From: Bacteroidetes bacterium RIFCSPLOWO2_12_FULL_35_15 | GTDB taxonomy: Bacteria > Bacteroidota > Bacteroidia > 2-12-FULL-35-15 | Length of the DNA: 58,449 nt | Reading direction: 5' to 3' | NCBI GenBank assembly: GCA_001769385.1 | Contig: MEPB01000066.1 | Span: 1 to 58,449 of the forward strand | Shown here: positions 44,230 to 53,578 of the stretch, piece by piece | How the letters are laid out: every line of letters starts with the position of its first letter | How positions within the stretch are numbered: the stretch's first letter is position 1 | Notes under the pieces: generated by a model | What the model saw: only the letters and a program-made list of their open reading frames with translations | Database searches by the model: none | What the model was told of the DNA's origin: nothing | Position numbers and translations under genes: made by a program

Positions 44230-45147
44230 TTATTTCAATGTAATGGTTGATTGACCTACAATTACATCATCACAAATAATATCTATTAAATATTTTCCGG
44301 GAATAAATGGATTGGGGTTGGCACAAAATACATCAAGGGCTACTTCTTCATTTTTATAATTTACATCTTGCTTAGCGGCATAATATCCTCTTGATCCATT
44401 GAATGAAACCATATTCATATCGTCCTGCGATTTGCAAAGCTCCTTGCCATCAGGTGTTGTAATGCGAATATAAACAGGTTTGGTTCCTTGTTTAGCGATT
44501 TTATTTTCGCCCAAAACAAATGAAACTTTTATTTTTTCGACACGTGAAGCTTTTGTTGTTTCCACTTCTTTTGTTCCACCTGATTTAAATTTAACACCTT
44601 TTACTGTAGGATTTTCCGCCTTTAAAATGGATCCTAAATTTACAGTGCTTTGTAAAGCATCTTTATCTTTCGAAAGTTTAGTGGTTTTATCTTTTTCAGC
44701 TGAAAGGTCGGAGCTAACTTTATTTTTTTCGGCAACAATGGTTTTGTTCAAAGTATTTAATGAATCAATTTCTACAATGTAGTGTTTCATTATACTGCGC
44801 AAGGTTTCTGTTTCTTTTCTAAGTCTAGAAATGATATATGCATCGCCTTTATGTTTTTCTGCTTGTTCAATCAGATCAGCAATTTCAATACGTTTTGCTT
44901 CCAATTCGGCTTGTAATCCTTTGTCGTTGGTTTGTAAGGTGGCATATTCTTCCTGCAGGGCCAATAGATCTGTTTTTACATTATCCCGTTCAACAAGCAC
45001 TTCCTGCTTTTCAACTACTGTAACATTAGCTCTGTTTTTTTCCTGCCACCAAAGCCAAGCAAAGGTGCCGTTTCCACCTAATAATAATGCTAATAATATT
45101 AATAAGATCTTATTAGTTGATTTTTTTTCTTCCGGTTTGTTTTCCAT
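44230..45147 (-). CDS. Membrane-anchored coiled-coil protein
   Basis: A 305-residue protein starting at MENKPEEKKS; the longer frame to 45207 runs through the promoter and is rejected. A single transmembrane segment (KILLILLALLLGGNGTFAWLWW) near residues 12-33 is followed by a coiled coil of about 110 residues with heptads (LLALQEEYATLQTNDKGL, RLRKETETLRSIMKHYI) and a C-terminal beta domain of 120 residues (VEKIKVSFVLGENKIAKQGTKPVYIRITTPDG). This layout recurs in Bacteroidota proteins of unknown function. It is divergently arranged with comF-type gene, with its promoter in the gap. Confidence 0.82.
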   Translation of the reverse strand: MENKPEEKKSTNKILLILLALLLGGNGTFAWLWWQEKNRANVTVVEKQEVLVERDNVKTDLLALQEEYATLQTNDKGLQAELEAKRIEIADLIEQAEKHKGDAYIISRLRKETETLRSIMKHYIVEIDSLNTLNKTIVAEKNKVSSDLSAEKDKTTKLSKDKDALQSTVNLGSILKAENPTVKGVKFKSGGTKEVETTKASRVEKIKVSFVLGENKIAKQGTKPVYIRITTPDGKELCKSQDDMNMVSFNGSRGYYAAKQDVNYKNEEVALDVFCANPNPFIPGKYLIDIICDDVIVGQSTITLK

Positions 45148-45175
45148 AAATAAGGATTGTTTAATTTCGACACTG

Positions 45176-45208
45176 CAAAAGTAATACAATTTACTGTTAT
45201 CGTACAAA
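45176..45208 (-). promoter_or_regulatory. Promoter of the coiled-coil protein gene
   Basis: TTTG at 45205-45208 (minus strand), a 21-bp spacer and TACTTTTG at 45176-45183. It ends 29 bp before the ATG at 45147 and nearly reaches the divergent ComF start. Confidence 0.55.
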
Positions 45209-45212
45209 AACT

Positions 45213-45896
45213 ATGTTGAAGGACTTTATTTCACTCATATTTCCAAAAATATGTGTTTCATGCGGCAAAAGCTTATATAAAAATGAACATACTATTTGTA
45301 CTTATTGTGCGTATCATTTACCTAAAACCAATTATCATTTAGATAACGAGAATCCGGTAGCAAAAATTTTCTGGGGACGCACAAATATATTTTCAGCGGC
45401 AGCTTTTTATAATTTTAATAAAGGAGGACAGGTGCAGCATTTAATTCACCAGTTGAAATACAAGGGGCGTTCAGAGGTTGGAGTTGCTGTTGGAAAGTTA
45501 TATGGTTATGAATTAATACAAAGCGAGTATTTTAAAACGGTTACCATTATTATTCCTGTTCCCTTACACCCGAAAAGACAAAAGAAAAGAGGTTATAACC
45601 AAAGTGATTGTTTTGCCGAAGGTCTTGCGAAAAGCATGAAGGTAGAGGCAGACTGTAAAACTCTTTACCGTGCGTTTGAATCGGAAACACAGACTAAAAA
45701 ATCACGTTTTAAGCGCTGGAAAAATGTGGAGACCATTTTCCAATTGCGTGATCTGAAAACATTGGAAGGCAAACATGTTTTATTGGTTGATGATGTTATA
45801 ACAACCGGTGCAACATTTGAAGCTTGTGCCCAAACTTTATTGCAAGTACCCGGTATAAAAGTGAGTATTGCGGCTATAGCGTATGCGAGTCATTAG
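45213..45896 (+). CDS. ComF family phosphoribosyltransferase-like protein
   Basis: A 227-residue ComF/GntX-type protein. The N-terminal zinc-ribbon holds CVSCGKSLYKNEHTICTYCAYHLP, and the phosphoribosyltransferase fold ends in the PRPP loop VLLVDDVITTGATFEACAQTL. IIPVPLHPKRQKKRGYNQSDCFAEGLAKSM matches the family. It takes part in natural transformation in Bacillus and Haemophilus; in Bacteroidota it is widespread and may be housekeeping. It is divergent from the coiled-coil gene. Confidence 0.94.
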   Translation: MLKDFISLIFPKICVSCGKSLYKNEHTICTYCAYHLPKTNYHLDNENPVAKIFWGRTNIFSAAAFYNFNKGGQVQHLIHQLKYKGRSEVGVAVGKLYGYELIQSEYFKTVTIIIPVPLHPKRQKKRGYNQSDCFAEGLAKSMKVEADCKTLYRAFESETQTKKSRFKRWKNVETIFQLRDLKTLEGKHVLLVDDVITTGATFEACAQTLLQVPGIKVSIAAIAYASH

Positions 45897-46164
45897 TTAG
45901 CATAAGAATAACCTGTTCAAAATTTAGAAGAAAATACGATTTTATTATTTTTTAGCATGTGTCGAACGCAGAAAAAAACTGAGATCGAGGATCATTTTTT
46001 TGAGATTTCTCTCGGAGTTTATCCTGAGGAAAGTCGAAGGGGTCGAAATGGCACCGTGTATATAAACTGGGAGCAGCCATTTAAAAATCAATTATTGATC
46101 GAAATAGTTTATCAGAAAATTAAAGAAAGAGTACTGTTTTTTAGAAAGGAATAATTTCAAGATA

Positions 46165-46563
46165 TTATTTTACTAAGTTCCCATATCTATCGATATATCC
46201 TTCTGCACCATCTGATTTTACTTTGGCTTTTCCATTCTCAAAATCATAGATCCAATCAAACATAGGTCTGATGATCTCTTTTCCGGATGTATCTATCAAA
46301 CCCCACTTTTGACCCTTTCTTACTCTTGCCAAACCATCCGAAAAATTTCCTACTTCATTGTATTTTGGAGAAACAACTACACCTCCGGTCGAATCAATGA
46401 ATCCCCATTTTTTATTCAATCTTACTTTGGCTAGTCCATCACAAAAAGGTCCCTGGAATTCATATTTGGAGGGTGCTTTATTTTTTGTTTTTTGTGCAAA
46501 ACCAATAGTAGAACAAAAGAGAAAAAGAAAGAAGAGGTAAAAAAAATTACGATACGATTTCAT
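46165..46563 (-). CDS. WG-repeat secreted protein
   Basis: A 132-residue precursor with signal peptide (NFFYLFFLFLFCSTIGFAQ) and about three WG repeats of the type GLARVRKGQKWGLIDTSGKEI and LAKVRLNKKWGFIDSTGGVV. WG repeats form beta-propeller-like surface structures of unknown function. It is short for the family, so it may be a small member rather than a fragment. It lies downstream of kbl, 12 bp after its stop, on the same strand. Confidence 0.85.
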   Translation of the reverse strand: MKSYRNFFYLFFLFLFCSTIGFAQKTKNKAPSKYEFQGPFCDGLAKVRLNKKWGFIDSTGGVVVSPKYNEVGNFSDGLARVRKGQKWGLIDTSGKEIIRPMFDWIYDFENGKAKVKSDGAEGYIDRYGNLVK

Positions 46564-46575
46564 GTATTTGTTTTT

Positions 46576-47763
46576 TTATTTGATCACACCTAACTCTTTT
46601 CCGATCTTTTCAAAAGCAGCCAACGCTTTATCAATATGTGCTTTTTCATGAGCAGCAGACAGCTGAACACGAATACGTGCTTGTCCTTTTGGAACAACAG
46701 GATAAAAGAAACCGATAACATAAATTCCTTCGTTCAATAATTTTGAAGCAAACTCTTGCGCTAATTTTGCATCGTATAACATAACAGGAACAATAGCTGA
46801 ATCCCCATCTTTAATTTCCAGACCCACTTTTTTAATTCCTTGTTTAAAATAATTTACGTTCCATTCCAGTTTATCGCGCAATTCGGTAGATTTACTTAAT
46901 AGATCCAACACAGCGATGGATGCACCAACAATATGTGGAGCCAGTGAATTGCTGAATAAATAAGGGCGGGAACGTTGACGTAATAATTCGATGATCTCTT
47001 TTTTTGCGGAAGTAAATCCGCCCATAGCGCCACCCAATGCTTTGCCAAGTGTTCCGGTAACAATATCAACACGGTGCATTACATTTTTTAATTCGATGGT
47101 TCCTCTTCCGGTTTTTCCAATGAAGCCACTGGCATGACTTTCATCTACCATCACCAGTGCATTGTATTTATCAGCTAAGTCACAAATTTTATCCAATGGA
47201 GCAACAAATCCATCCATGGAAAAAACTCCATCGGTAACAATGATCCGGAAACGTTGTTTTTGTGCCTGTTTCAACTGCTCTTCCAGATCAGCCATGTCAG
47301 AGTTTTTATAACGATAACGTTGTGCTTTACACAAACGAACGCCATCAATGATGGAGGCATGATTCAATTCATCCGATATAATGGCATCCTCTTCCCCAAA
47401 TAAAGGTTCGAATACCCCACCGTTCGCATCAAAGCAGGCAGCATATAAAATAGTATCTTCCTGTCCTAAAAAGGTAGAAAGTTTTTGTTCCAGCTCTTTA
47501 TGGATATCCTGTGTGCCGCAAATAAAACGGACACTGCTCATTCCGTATCCGCGAGTATCTAATGTTTTATGAGCAGCCTCAATAACTTTCGGGTGTGATG
47601 ATAAACCAAGATAATTATTTGCACAAAAAATAATTACTTCTTTACCATTAACTTTTACAACAGCGCCTTGCTCGGTTTCAATGATGCGTTCACGTTTAAA
47701 AAGGCCAGCTTCTTCAATGTTTTTTAATTCTGTTTGAAGATGATTTTGAAAATTTCCGTACAT
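46576..47763 (-). CDS. kbl: Glycine C-acetyltransferase (2-amino-3-ketobutyrate CoA ligase)
   Basis: A 395-residue PLP enzyme of the alpha-oxoamine synthase family, starting at [13 protein letters not shown]; the upstream extension to 47868 is rejected. Motifs: [43 protein letters not shown], and the PLP lysine in [14 protein letters not shown]. It converts 2-amino-3-ketobutyrate with CoA to glycine and acetyl-CoA in threonine degradation, with Tdh not in this window. A serine palmitoyltransferase or 8-amino-7-oxononanoate synthase is less likely because of the N-terminus. A minus-strand TACTTTTG box lies upstream. Confidence 0.95.
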   Translation of the reverse strand: MYGNFQNHLQTELKNIEEAGLFKRERIIETEQGAVVKVNGKEVIIFCANNYLGLSSHPKVIEAAHKTLDTRGYGMSSVRFICGTQDIHKELEQKLSTFLGQEDTILYAACFDANGGVFEPLFGEEDAIISDELNHASIIDGVRLCKAQRYRYKNSDMADLEEQLKQAQKQRFRIIVTDGVFSMDGFVAPLDKICDLADKYNALVMVDESHASGFIGKTGRGTIELKNVMHRVDIVTGTLGKALGGAMGGFTSAKKEIIELLRQRSRPYLFSNSLAPHIVGASIAVLDLLSKSTELRDKLEWNVNYFKQGIKKVGLEIKDGDSAIVPVMLYDAKLAQEFASKLLNEGIYVIGFFYPVVPKGQARIRVQLSAAHEKAHIDKALAAFEKIGKELGVIK

Positions 47764-47818
47764 AATATATTTATTTGAGGTATCAGATTGAGATTTAGGA
47801 TTATTGTTGACTGAAGAA

Positions 47819-47826
47819 CAAAAGTA
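47819..47826 (-). promoter_or_regulatory. -7 box (TACTTTTG) upstream of kbl
   Basis: It matches TAnnTTTG about 56 bp before the start at 47763. No -33 TTTG is seen. Confidence 0.4.
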
Positions 47827-47959
47827 TTGAATTTTTAGCTTAATTTGTAATGATTTTTTTGTAGGCAATAGTTGAAAATTTTGTTTTAAAATAATGAGTA
47901 TCCTGAAGATCGAAATATATTTATTTAATTTTTTTCTATTCGTTTGTTAAACTATTTTA

Positions 47960-49354
47960 ATGAAACAAAACAAAGCAATTAATTTTATCAGTAACTATCT
48001 GTTGTTTTTTTCTGCCTTCGCTTTTGTTTTGTTTTTTTTGATCCTTAGTTATTATAACCGGCCCACTTACGATGATCTTGGAAATATTTATTACGCAAAA
48101 GGAAAAAATATTTTCGAATATGTAAAGTTGTTTTATGATCAATATGGCGGACGATGGACCAGCTGGGCATATATCTATATTGCTTTTGCTGCAAGAGAAA
48201 ACTTTCAATCAATCCCAGTTTCCGTATTTATCTATTATGCAATAACACTTTTCATTTTTATATATGCTGCAAAAGAAATTATCAGGATAGGCGCCTATAA
48301 ATTATTTCAGGTTGAATTAGATAAAAAAACTACCATTACTTTTTCCATTTTATTTATTGCCTGTTTCTATTTTTTTACTTTTAATAATATTGAAGCCTGG
48401 TGGTATATCTGTTCAAGTTTTCATTATTTGCAAGGCATTGTTTTTTTGTTATTGGGTATCGCTATACTGCTTAAAAGAAATTTAAAAATAAGAGATCATT
48501 TTTTAATAGCCATAAGTTTTATTTATGTTGGCTCCGGTTATGAAATGTATGCTTTAATTGTTGGAGCTTTATTATTTAGTTGCATTGCGTATTTATATGT
48601 TAAAAGTAAAAACACTTCCTTTAAAGGTTTAACTATAGCTTTTGTGGCCTTGATGGTTTCAACTGTTGTTAGTGTTATAGCTCCCGGAAATGCGGAAAGA
48701 AGGAGCTACTTTAAAGAAAATATTGCCGAATATTTGCATCCGGTAACATTCCATGATATTTCAGAGATCTTAATTCAAAAGAAATTTTTAATCGCTTTTA
48801 TTCTTTCTGCTGCCTGGCTGATACTAGGAATGAAATTGAAGAACAGTACAGCTGTTCTCCTGAATAAGAAGTATGTCAAAAATATATTTATCCTTTCAAT
48901 CAGTTCAATCCTTTTGTCTATACTGATTCCTTATGCTTTTGCAATAGTGTTTACGTATGGGATCATACCACCTACAAGAGCCTGGACATTTACGAGTTTT
49001 GCTTTCGCCTTTTTTAGTTGTTTTTCATTCCTCATCATCGGTTATAATATCTCATTCTTAAATCAATCACTACGATCACTTCTTGCATTGCTTGTTTCAG
49101 CGTGCATTTTGTTGCTATTGACAAGCAATTTGTATTATCAATATAATTACGCAAGTAACTATTCAAAAAAATATGATCAATTGATTAATTCCTTTTTGGA
49201 AGCGAAAAAAAATAAACAGATCGCTCCATTCTATATGGAAAATCTACCCGACTCAGGAATGTTAATGCAATTAAATATGAATGATCCAACTTCCAACCCA
49301 ATTTATCTTAAAAAGATTTTAGGAATTGATTTTGAAATTATCGTTAAACAATAG
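47960..49354 (+). CDS. Multi-pass membrane protein, DUF6056-like
   Basis: A 464-residue polytopic protein with about ten transmembrane segments. After the first one, YNRPTYDDLGNIYYAKGKN and GGRWTSWAYIYIAF carry a DD and a GRW, a pattern typical of GT-C-fold glycosyltransferase-like membrane families, in particular DUF6056. It could be an envelope polysaccharide or protein glycosylation enzyme, but no catalytic role is shown. The C-terminal soluble tail is short. It stands between kbl and mnmH, not obviously in an operon. Confidence 0.75.
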   Translation: MKQNKAINFISNYLLFFSAFAFVLFFLILSYYNRPTYDDLGNIYYAKGKNIFEYVKLFYDQYGGRWTSWAYIYIAFAARENFQSIPVSVFIYYAITLFIFIYAAKEIIRIGAYKLFQVELDKKTTITFSILFIACFYFFTFNNIEAWWYICSSFHYLQGIVFLLLGIAILLKRNLKIRDHFLIAISFIYVGSGYEMYALIVGALLFSCIAYLYVKSKNTSFKGLTIAFVALMVSTVVSVIAPGNAERRSYFKENIAEYLHPVTFHDISEILIQKKFLIAFILSAAWLILGMKLKNSTAVLLNKKYVKNIFILSISSILLSILIPYAFAIVFTYGIIPPTRAWTFTSFAFAFFSCFSFLIIGYNISFLNQSLRSLLALLVSACILLLLTSNLYYQYNYASNYSKKYDQLINSFLEAKKNKQIAPFYMENLPDSGMLMQLNMNDPTSNPIYLKKILGIDFEIIVKQ

Positions 49355-49394
49355 GTCAATTCATCGTTTTCTTTTTCTGAACCCATTATTTCAA

Positions 49395-49402
49395 TAACTT
49401 TG
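49395..49402 (+). promoter_or_regulatory. -7 box (TAACTTTG) upstream of mnmH-selD
   Basis: It matches TAnnTTTG about 42 bp before the ATG at 49445. No clear -33 element. Confidence 0.4.
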
Positions 49403-49444
49403 AGAAAATATTTGATTCAAATAAAAATAATTTTCCAGTAATAA

Positions 49445-50464
49445 ATGCCGACCCCAATAAATATTCATGATTTTATAGAGCTTTCGAAAGAGCATCCGAT
49501 ATTCGATGTTCGGAGCCCGGGGGAATATAATTACGGACATATTCCCGGAGCCATCAGCTTGCCTTTATTTACAGATGAAGAAAGAGCAGTGATAGGAACG
49601 GCCTATAAAAAAGAAAGCAGAGAAGCAGCTGTTAATAAAGGCCTGGCGTTTTTCGGGCCGAAGATGAAAGAACTTGCTACGACTGCAAAAAAGTCAACCA
49701 AGGGGACAATATTTTTAGTTCATTGTTGGCGTGGTGGTATGCGAAGTGCCAGCGTTGCATGGCTTTTAGAGTTGTACGGTTTTAAGGTGTATTTACTTAT
49801 TGGCGGTTACAAATCATACCGGCATTTTGTATTGGAAAGTTTTTCTGAAGACAGAAAGATAGTAATACTTGGTGGACGCACAGGTTCTGGAAAAACAATC
49901 ATTTTAAAGGAACTTGAAAAATTAGGGGAGCAAATAATTGATCTGGAACAGTTGGCCCACCACAAAGGGTCTTCCTTTGGTGCTTTGGGTGAAACACCGC
50001 AACCTACTCAGGAAATGTTCGAAAACGAATTGTTTTTACAATTGCAACAAACAGATAAAAATAAAACGGTTTGGCTGGAAGATGAAAGTAACAGAATTGG
50101 TTCCATGGTAATTCCTTCCTCTTTATTCGATAAAATGAGAGCATGTAAAAATGTATTTATTGATCTCCCTTTTGAAATTCGATCTCAGTATTTGACAGAA
50201 GAGTATGGAAAATTTAAACCCGAAGATCTGAAAGATGCCATTAAAAGGATCGAAAAAAGATTGGGCGGCCTAGCTACAAAAACAGCATTAGAAGCAATTG
50301 ATTCAGGAAACATAAAACATGCCTTTGAATTATGTTTGATCTATTATGATAAAACATATACTTACGGAAAAAATAAACGAAATCCTGAAAGTGTTATTAA
50401 TTGCACTTTTGAAAAATTAGAAGCAAGTGTAATTGCAGAAGGAATTAAAAACTATTCGAGATAA
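49445..50464 (+). CDS. mnmH: tRNA 2-selenouridine synthase
   Basis: A 339-residue MnmH (SelU/YbbB) that replaces sulfur with selenium at the wobble 2-thiouridine of certain tRNAs. The rhodanese domain holds PIFDVRSPGEYNYGHIPGA and the active Cys in VHCWRGGMRSASVAWLL near residue 97. The P-loop domain has LGGRTGSGKT near 140-149 (loop GRTGSGKT) and DLEQLAHHKGSSFG. Its stop is immediately followed by the ATG of selD, which supplies selenophosphate, so the two form an operon. Confidence 0.97.
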   Translation: MPTPINIHDFIELSKEHPIFDVRSPGEYNYGHIPGAISLPLFTDEERAVIGTAYKKESREAAVNKGLAFFGPKMKELATTAKKSTKGTIFLVHCWRGGMRSASVAWLLELYGFKVYLLIGGYKSYRHFVLESFSEDRKIVILGGRTGSGKTIILKELEKLGEQIIDLEQLAHHKGSSFGALGETPQPTQEMFENELFLQLQQTDKNKTVWLEDESNRIGSMVIPSSLFDKMRACKNVFIDLPFEIRSQYLTEEYGKFKPEDLKDAIKRIEKRLGGLATKTALEAIDSGNIKHAFELCLIYYDKTYTYGKNKRNPESVINCTFEKLEASVIAEGIKNYSR

Positions 50465-51505
50465 ATGGAAAAGATAAAACTAACACAATATAGTCATGGT
50501 GGTGGATGCGGATGTAAAATAGCACCACAACTGTTAGATGAGATTTTAAAATCAAATTTTGTGGCACCCAAAAATGATAAACTGATCGTTGGAAATAGTT
50601 CAAAAGATGATGCTGCAGTTTATGATATTGGGAACGGACAAGGCCTCATCAGCACTACTGATTTTTTTATGCCGATCGTGGATGATGCTTTTGAGTTTGG
50701 AAAAATTGCATCTGCCAATGCGATCAGTGATGTATATGCAATGGGAGGAAAGCCGTTGATGGCAATAGCGATACTCGGCTGGCCAATAAATAAATTACCT
50801 GTTGAAACAGCGCAGCAAGTGATCGATGGAGCACGTGCAATTTGTGCAGAGGCTGGCATTCCTTTAGCTGGAGGACATAGCATTGATAGTCCGGAACCAA
50901 TTTTTGGACTGGCAGTTAGTGGACTGATTGATCTCAAAAATCTGAAACAAAACAATACTGCGAAAGAAGGAAACTTACTTTATCTCACAAAAAAAATTGG
51001 TGTAGGTATTCTTTCAACTGCCGGGAAAAAGGGTATCTTAAAGGAAGAACACATTGGCATTGCAGCAAAACAAATGATGCAATTAAATAAGTTAGGTGAA
51101 AAAGCGGGGCAGCTTTCAGGTGTTACTGCAATGACTGATGTAACAGGTTTTGCTTTGTTGGGACATTTAATTGAGATGGCTGAAGGCAGCAATTTAACAG
51201 CTGAGATAAGCTATTCAAAAGTTCCTCTTTTCGAAGGATTAGAATTTTATACTTCGCAAAAATGTATGCCGGGGAATACACAAAAAAACTGGAAGAGCTT
51301 TGAAACAAAAGTTGCAGGCATGACCGAAGAGTTGACCTACACTCTTTGTGATCCTCAAACAAATGGAGGTTTATTAATTGCTGTCGATCCGGATTCGAAA
51401 ACTGAATTTGAAAATTTATTGATCGCAGAAGGCTTAGGTGATTTTGTGGAGCCCATTGGAGTGATGAAAAGCAAAGGGGAGAATGTAGTTGTAATAAAAC
51501 CATAA
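50465..51505 (+). CDS. selD: Selenide, water dikinase
   Basis: A 346-residue SelD that makes selenophosphate from selenide and ATP. The active segment is YSHGGGCGCKIAP with Cys15 and Cys17, the cysteine form (no selenocysteine codon). NSSKDDAAVYDIG, STTDFFMPIVDD and GGHSIDSPEPIFGLAV are family motifs. There is no selA/selB here, so its known use in this window is the tRNA modification by MnmH. It has no gap to mnmH. Confidence 0.97.
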   Translation: MEKIKLTQYSHGGGCGCKIAPQLLDEILKSNFVAPKNDKLIVGNSSKDDAAVYDIGNGQGLISTTDFFMPIVDDAFEFGKIASANAISDVYAMGGKPLMAIAILGWPINKLPVETAQQVIDGARAICAEAGIPLAGGHSIDSPEPIFGLAVSGLIDLKNLKQNNTAKEGNLLYLTKKIGVGILSTAGKKGILKEEHIGIAAKQMMQLNKLGEKAGQLSGVTAMTDVTGFALLGHLIEMAEGSNLTAEISYSKVPLFEGLEFYTSQKCMPGNTQKNWKSFETKVAGMTEELTYTLCDPQTNGGLLIAVDPDSKTEFENLLIAEGLGDFVEPIGVMKSKGENVVVIKP

Positions 51506-51611
51506 TAATAGTGACTGAATATTTTTTACTTGGGCATGCGTGTTAGTAAAAGAAGAGCGATGTGTGAGTAAATAGGGGTTGTTGAGGAATTTGTGTAGTA
51601 ATTGGAAATTT

Positions 51612-52757
51612 CTACCTTCTTAATTCCCCGATTACTTTTTTAAATGTTTCCACTACTTCATTAATTTCCTCATCGGTGGTATATTTCCCTAAGCTAAATC
51701 TTATCGAAGAATAGGAATCTTCATCATTCACGGCCATCGCTTTTAATACATGTGAAGGTTCTGACAGGGTAGAAGTGCAGGCTGAGCCCATGGCGACAGC
51801 TATAGTTGCGATTTTATTAATTATCGTTTCGGAAGGGATCCCTTGAAAACAAATATTTGCAGTATTGAATAAACGATGCCTGGTACTTCCGTTAATGAAT
51901 ACATTTTCCAAGGAGCAAAGTTGTTGTTCTAATTTTGTACGAAGTTTTGAAATTCGGGCAGAGTTTTCCCACATTTCCTGTTTTGCCAGTTCACATGCTT
52001 TACCGAGCCCGACAATGCCTGTAACATTTAATGTTCCGGAACGGATTCCGCGTTCATGCCCGCCACCATCCATTTGTGGAAACAAAGTAACCCTTGGATC
52101 TTTTCTGCGAACATACAATGCGCCAACACCTTTTGGTCCGTATAGCTTATGGGCACTGATACACATCAGATCAATGCGCTCTTCTTCCACATCAATATTT
52201 ATTTTCCCGATAGCTTGTGTGGCATCGCATAAAAAAATGCTTTTATTAGAATGAACCAGATCAGAAATTTGTTTAATCGGCTGAATAACTCCGGTTTCAT
52301 TATTGACATACATTACGGCAACCAATATAGTATCAGGGCTTAAGGCATTTTTTAATTCCTGCAGGTCGATCAATCCTTCTCTGTCAACCGATAAATATGT
52401 AATATCCGCGCCTTTTCGTTCCAACGCTTTACAGGTATCCAACACCGCTTTGTGTTCTGTTTTTACCGTGATAATATGTTTTCCTTTTGTTTGATAATTT
52501 TCCCAAACTCCTTTTATTGCAAGATTCAGTGCTTCGGTTGAACCTGAGGTAAAAACAATTTCTTGTTCGATACAATTGACCAGGTTGGCTACTTGTAGTC
52601 GGGCAGTTTTAACAGCATCTTCAGCGATCCAGCCAAATGAATGAGTGCGACTGGAAGCATTTCCAAATTTTTCGCTGAAGTAAGGCAACATTGTTTCCAG
52701 CACCCTTTTGTCAACAGGAGTGGTGGCATTATAGTCCAGGTATATTGGCTTTTTCAC
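51612..52757 (-). CDS. Cysteine desulfurase, NifS/IscS-like
   Basis: A 381-residue PLP enzyme, class I desulfurase: YLDYNATTPVDKRVLETML at the start, NNETGVIQPIKQIS, the PLP lysine in SAHKLYGPKGVGALYVRR, and the mobile-loop cysteine in GSACTSTLSEPSHVLKAM. It supplies sulfur, or selenium for SelD, from cysteine. It is convergent with selD and about 100 bp away, so a link to selenium use is possible but only positional. It is separate from the sufS at 53579. Confidence 0.93.
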   Translation of the reverse strand: MKKPIYLDYNATTPVDKRVLETMLPYFSEKFGNASSRTHSFGWIAEDAVKTARLQVANLVNCIEQEIVFTSGSTEALNLAIKGVWENYQTKGKHIITVKTEHKAVLDTCKALERKGADITYLSVDREGLIDLQELKNALSPDTILVAVMYVNNETGVIQPIKQISDLVHSNKSIFLCDATQAIGKINIDVEEERIDLMCISAHKLYGPKGVGALYVRRKDPRVTLFPQMDGGGHERGIRSGTLNVTGIVGLGKACELAKQEMWENSARISKLRTKLEQQLCSLENVFINGSTRHRLFNTANICFQGIPSETIINKIATIAVAMGSACTSTLSEPSHVLKAMAVNDEDSYSSIRFSLGKYTTDEEINEVVETFKKVIGELRR

Positions 52758-52930
52758 AGATCAAAAGTAAGGAATTAAACTTTCAAAATTGAGTGTCTGA
52801 TTGTAGAGTTTTGTTTAGCTCTATTGTTCAGCATCTTTTTCTTCTGAGGTAATATTATTGATTTCTTCTGTGAGAAGATTGACATCCGAAATTAAACAAC
52901 ATGCTCCCAATGCCGGATATTCAGCAGGGT

Positions 52931-53332
52931 TTAATTACAGCTTTCCTTAATTAGTTCTGAGGCTTCTTCGCTACCTAAGTCAGCAGCTTTACGTAAATCC
53001 AGGCATCCGTTAGCTTTTTGATTCATGGAAATTTTTGAAATTCCTCTGTATAAATAAGGAGCTGCATCTTTAGGGTTGATCTCTATTGCCTTCGTATAAT
53101 CAGCAATTGCTCCTAGGTAGTCTTTTAAATTATTTTTTGAAATTCCTCTGTTATAATATGCAATTGCATACTTCGGATTAAGCGCTATTGCCTTACTGTA
53201 TTCTGCAATGGCCCCTTTGTAGTCCTTTAGCTCATCCTTTTCGACTCCACTGTAATTCAGCTCCACACTTGTTTGGCCGAAAGAATTTATGCTTAAAATA
53301 AAGGTAAGGAATAAAAAAAGTAATGTTTTCAA
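52931..53332 (-). CDS. Secreted TPR-repeat protein
   Basis: A 133-residue precursor with signal peptide (KTLLFLFLTFILSINSFGQ) and about three TPRs of the form YNRGISKNNLKDYLGAIADYTKAIEINPKDAAPYLYRG. The C-terminus has two cysteines (GCLDLRKAADLG, KESCN). Small periplasmic TPR proteins of this kind are common in Bacteroidota and have no known role. An in-frame-looking remnant of about 35 codons without a start lies just downstream. Confidence 0.85.
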   Translation of the reverse strand: MKTLLFLFLTFILSINSFGQTSVELNYSGVEKDELKDYKGAIAEYSKAIALNPKYAIAYYNRGISKNNLKDYLGAIADYTKAIEINPKDAAPYLYRGISKISMNQKANGCLDLRKAADLGSEEASELIKESCN

Positions 53333-53559
53333 AATATGTATCTACTATCAAATGAGGATATAAAGTTAATGTAAATGAAAGTATTAAGCGAATATTCAAG
53401 GTTTATTTTATAATACTTCGAAACTATAGCAGCCGAATAAATATAAAATTTGTTATTAGCCCTCGTACCTCTATTCATAGTTTTGTTTATTTGAAGAATC
53501 AGAAAAAAGAGGCCGAAAGGTATTTATTCTTTAAAAGATTCCTTATTTAGAATTATTCT

Positions 53560-53567
53560 TAACTTTG
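53560..53567 (+). promoter_or_regulatory. -7 box (TAACTTTG) of sufS
   Basis: It matches TAnnTTTG; the expected start point falls about 6 bases before the ATG at 53579, so the leader is very short. No clear -33 element. Confidence 0.45.
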
Positions 53568-53578
53568 TATTCTCAAAA

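Noticed and set aside
45957-46154. 65-residue open frame
   Set aside because: The middle is a REP-type repeat (GTCATTTCGAC family in reverse), codon use is poor and there is no recognisable domain.
52821-52930. 35-codon protein-like stretch after the TPR gene (minus strand)
   Set aside because: It looks coding-like but has no start codon and no family match; it may be a remnant, too weak to call.
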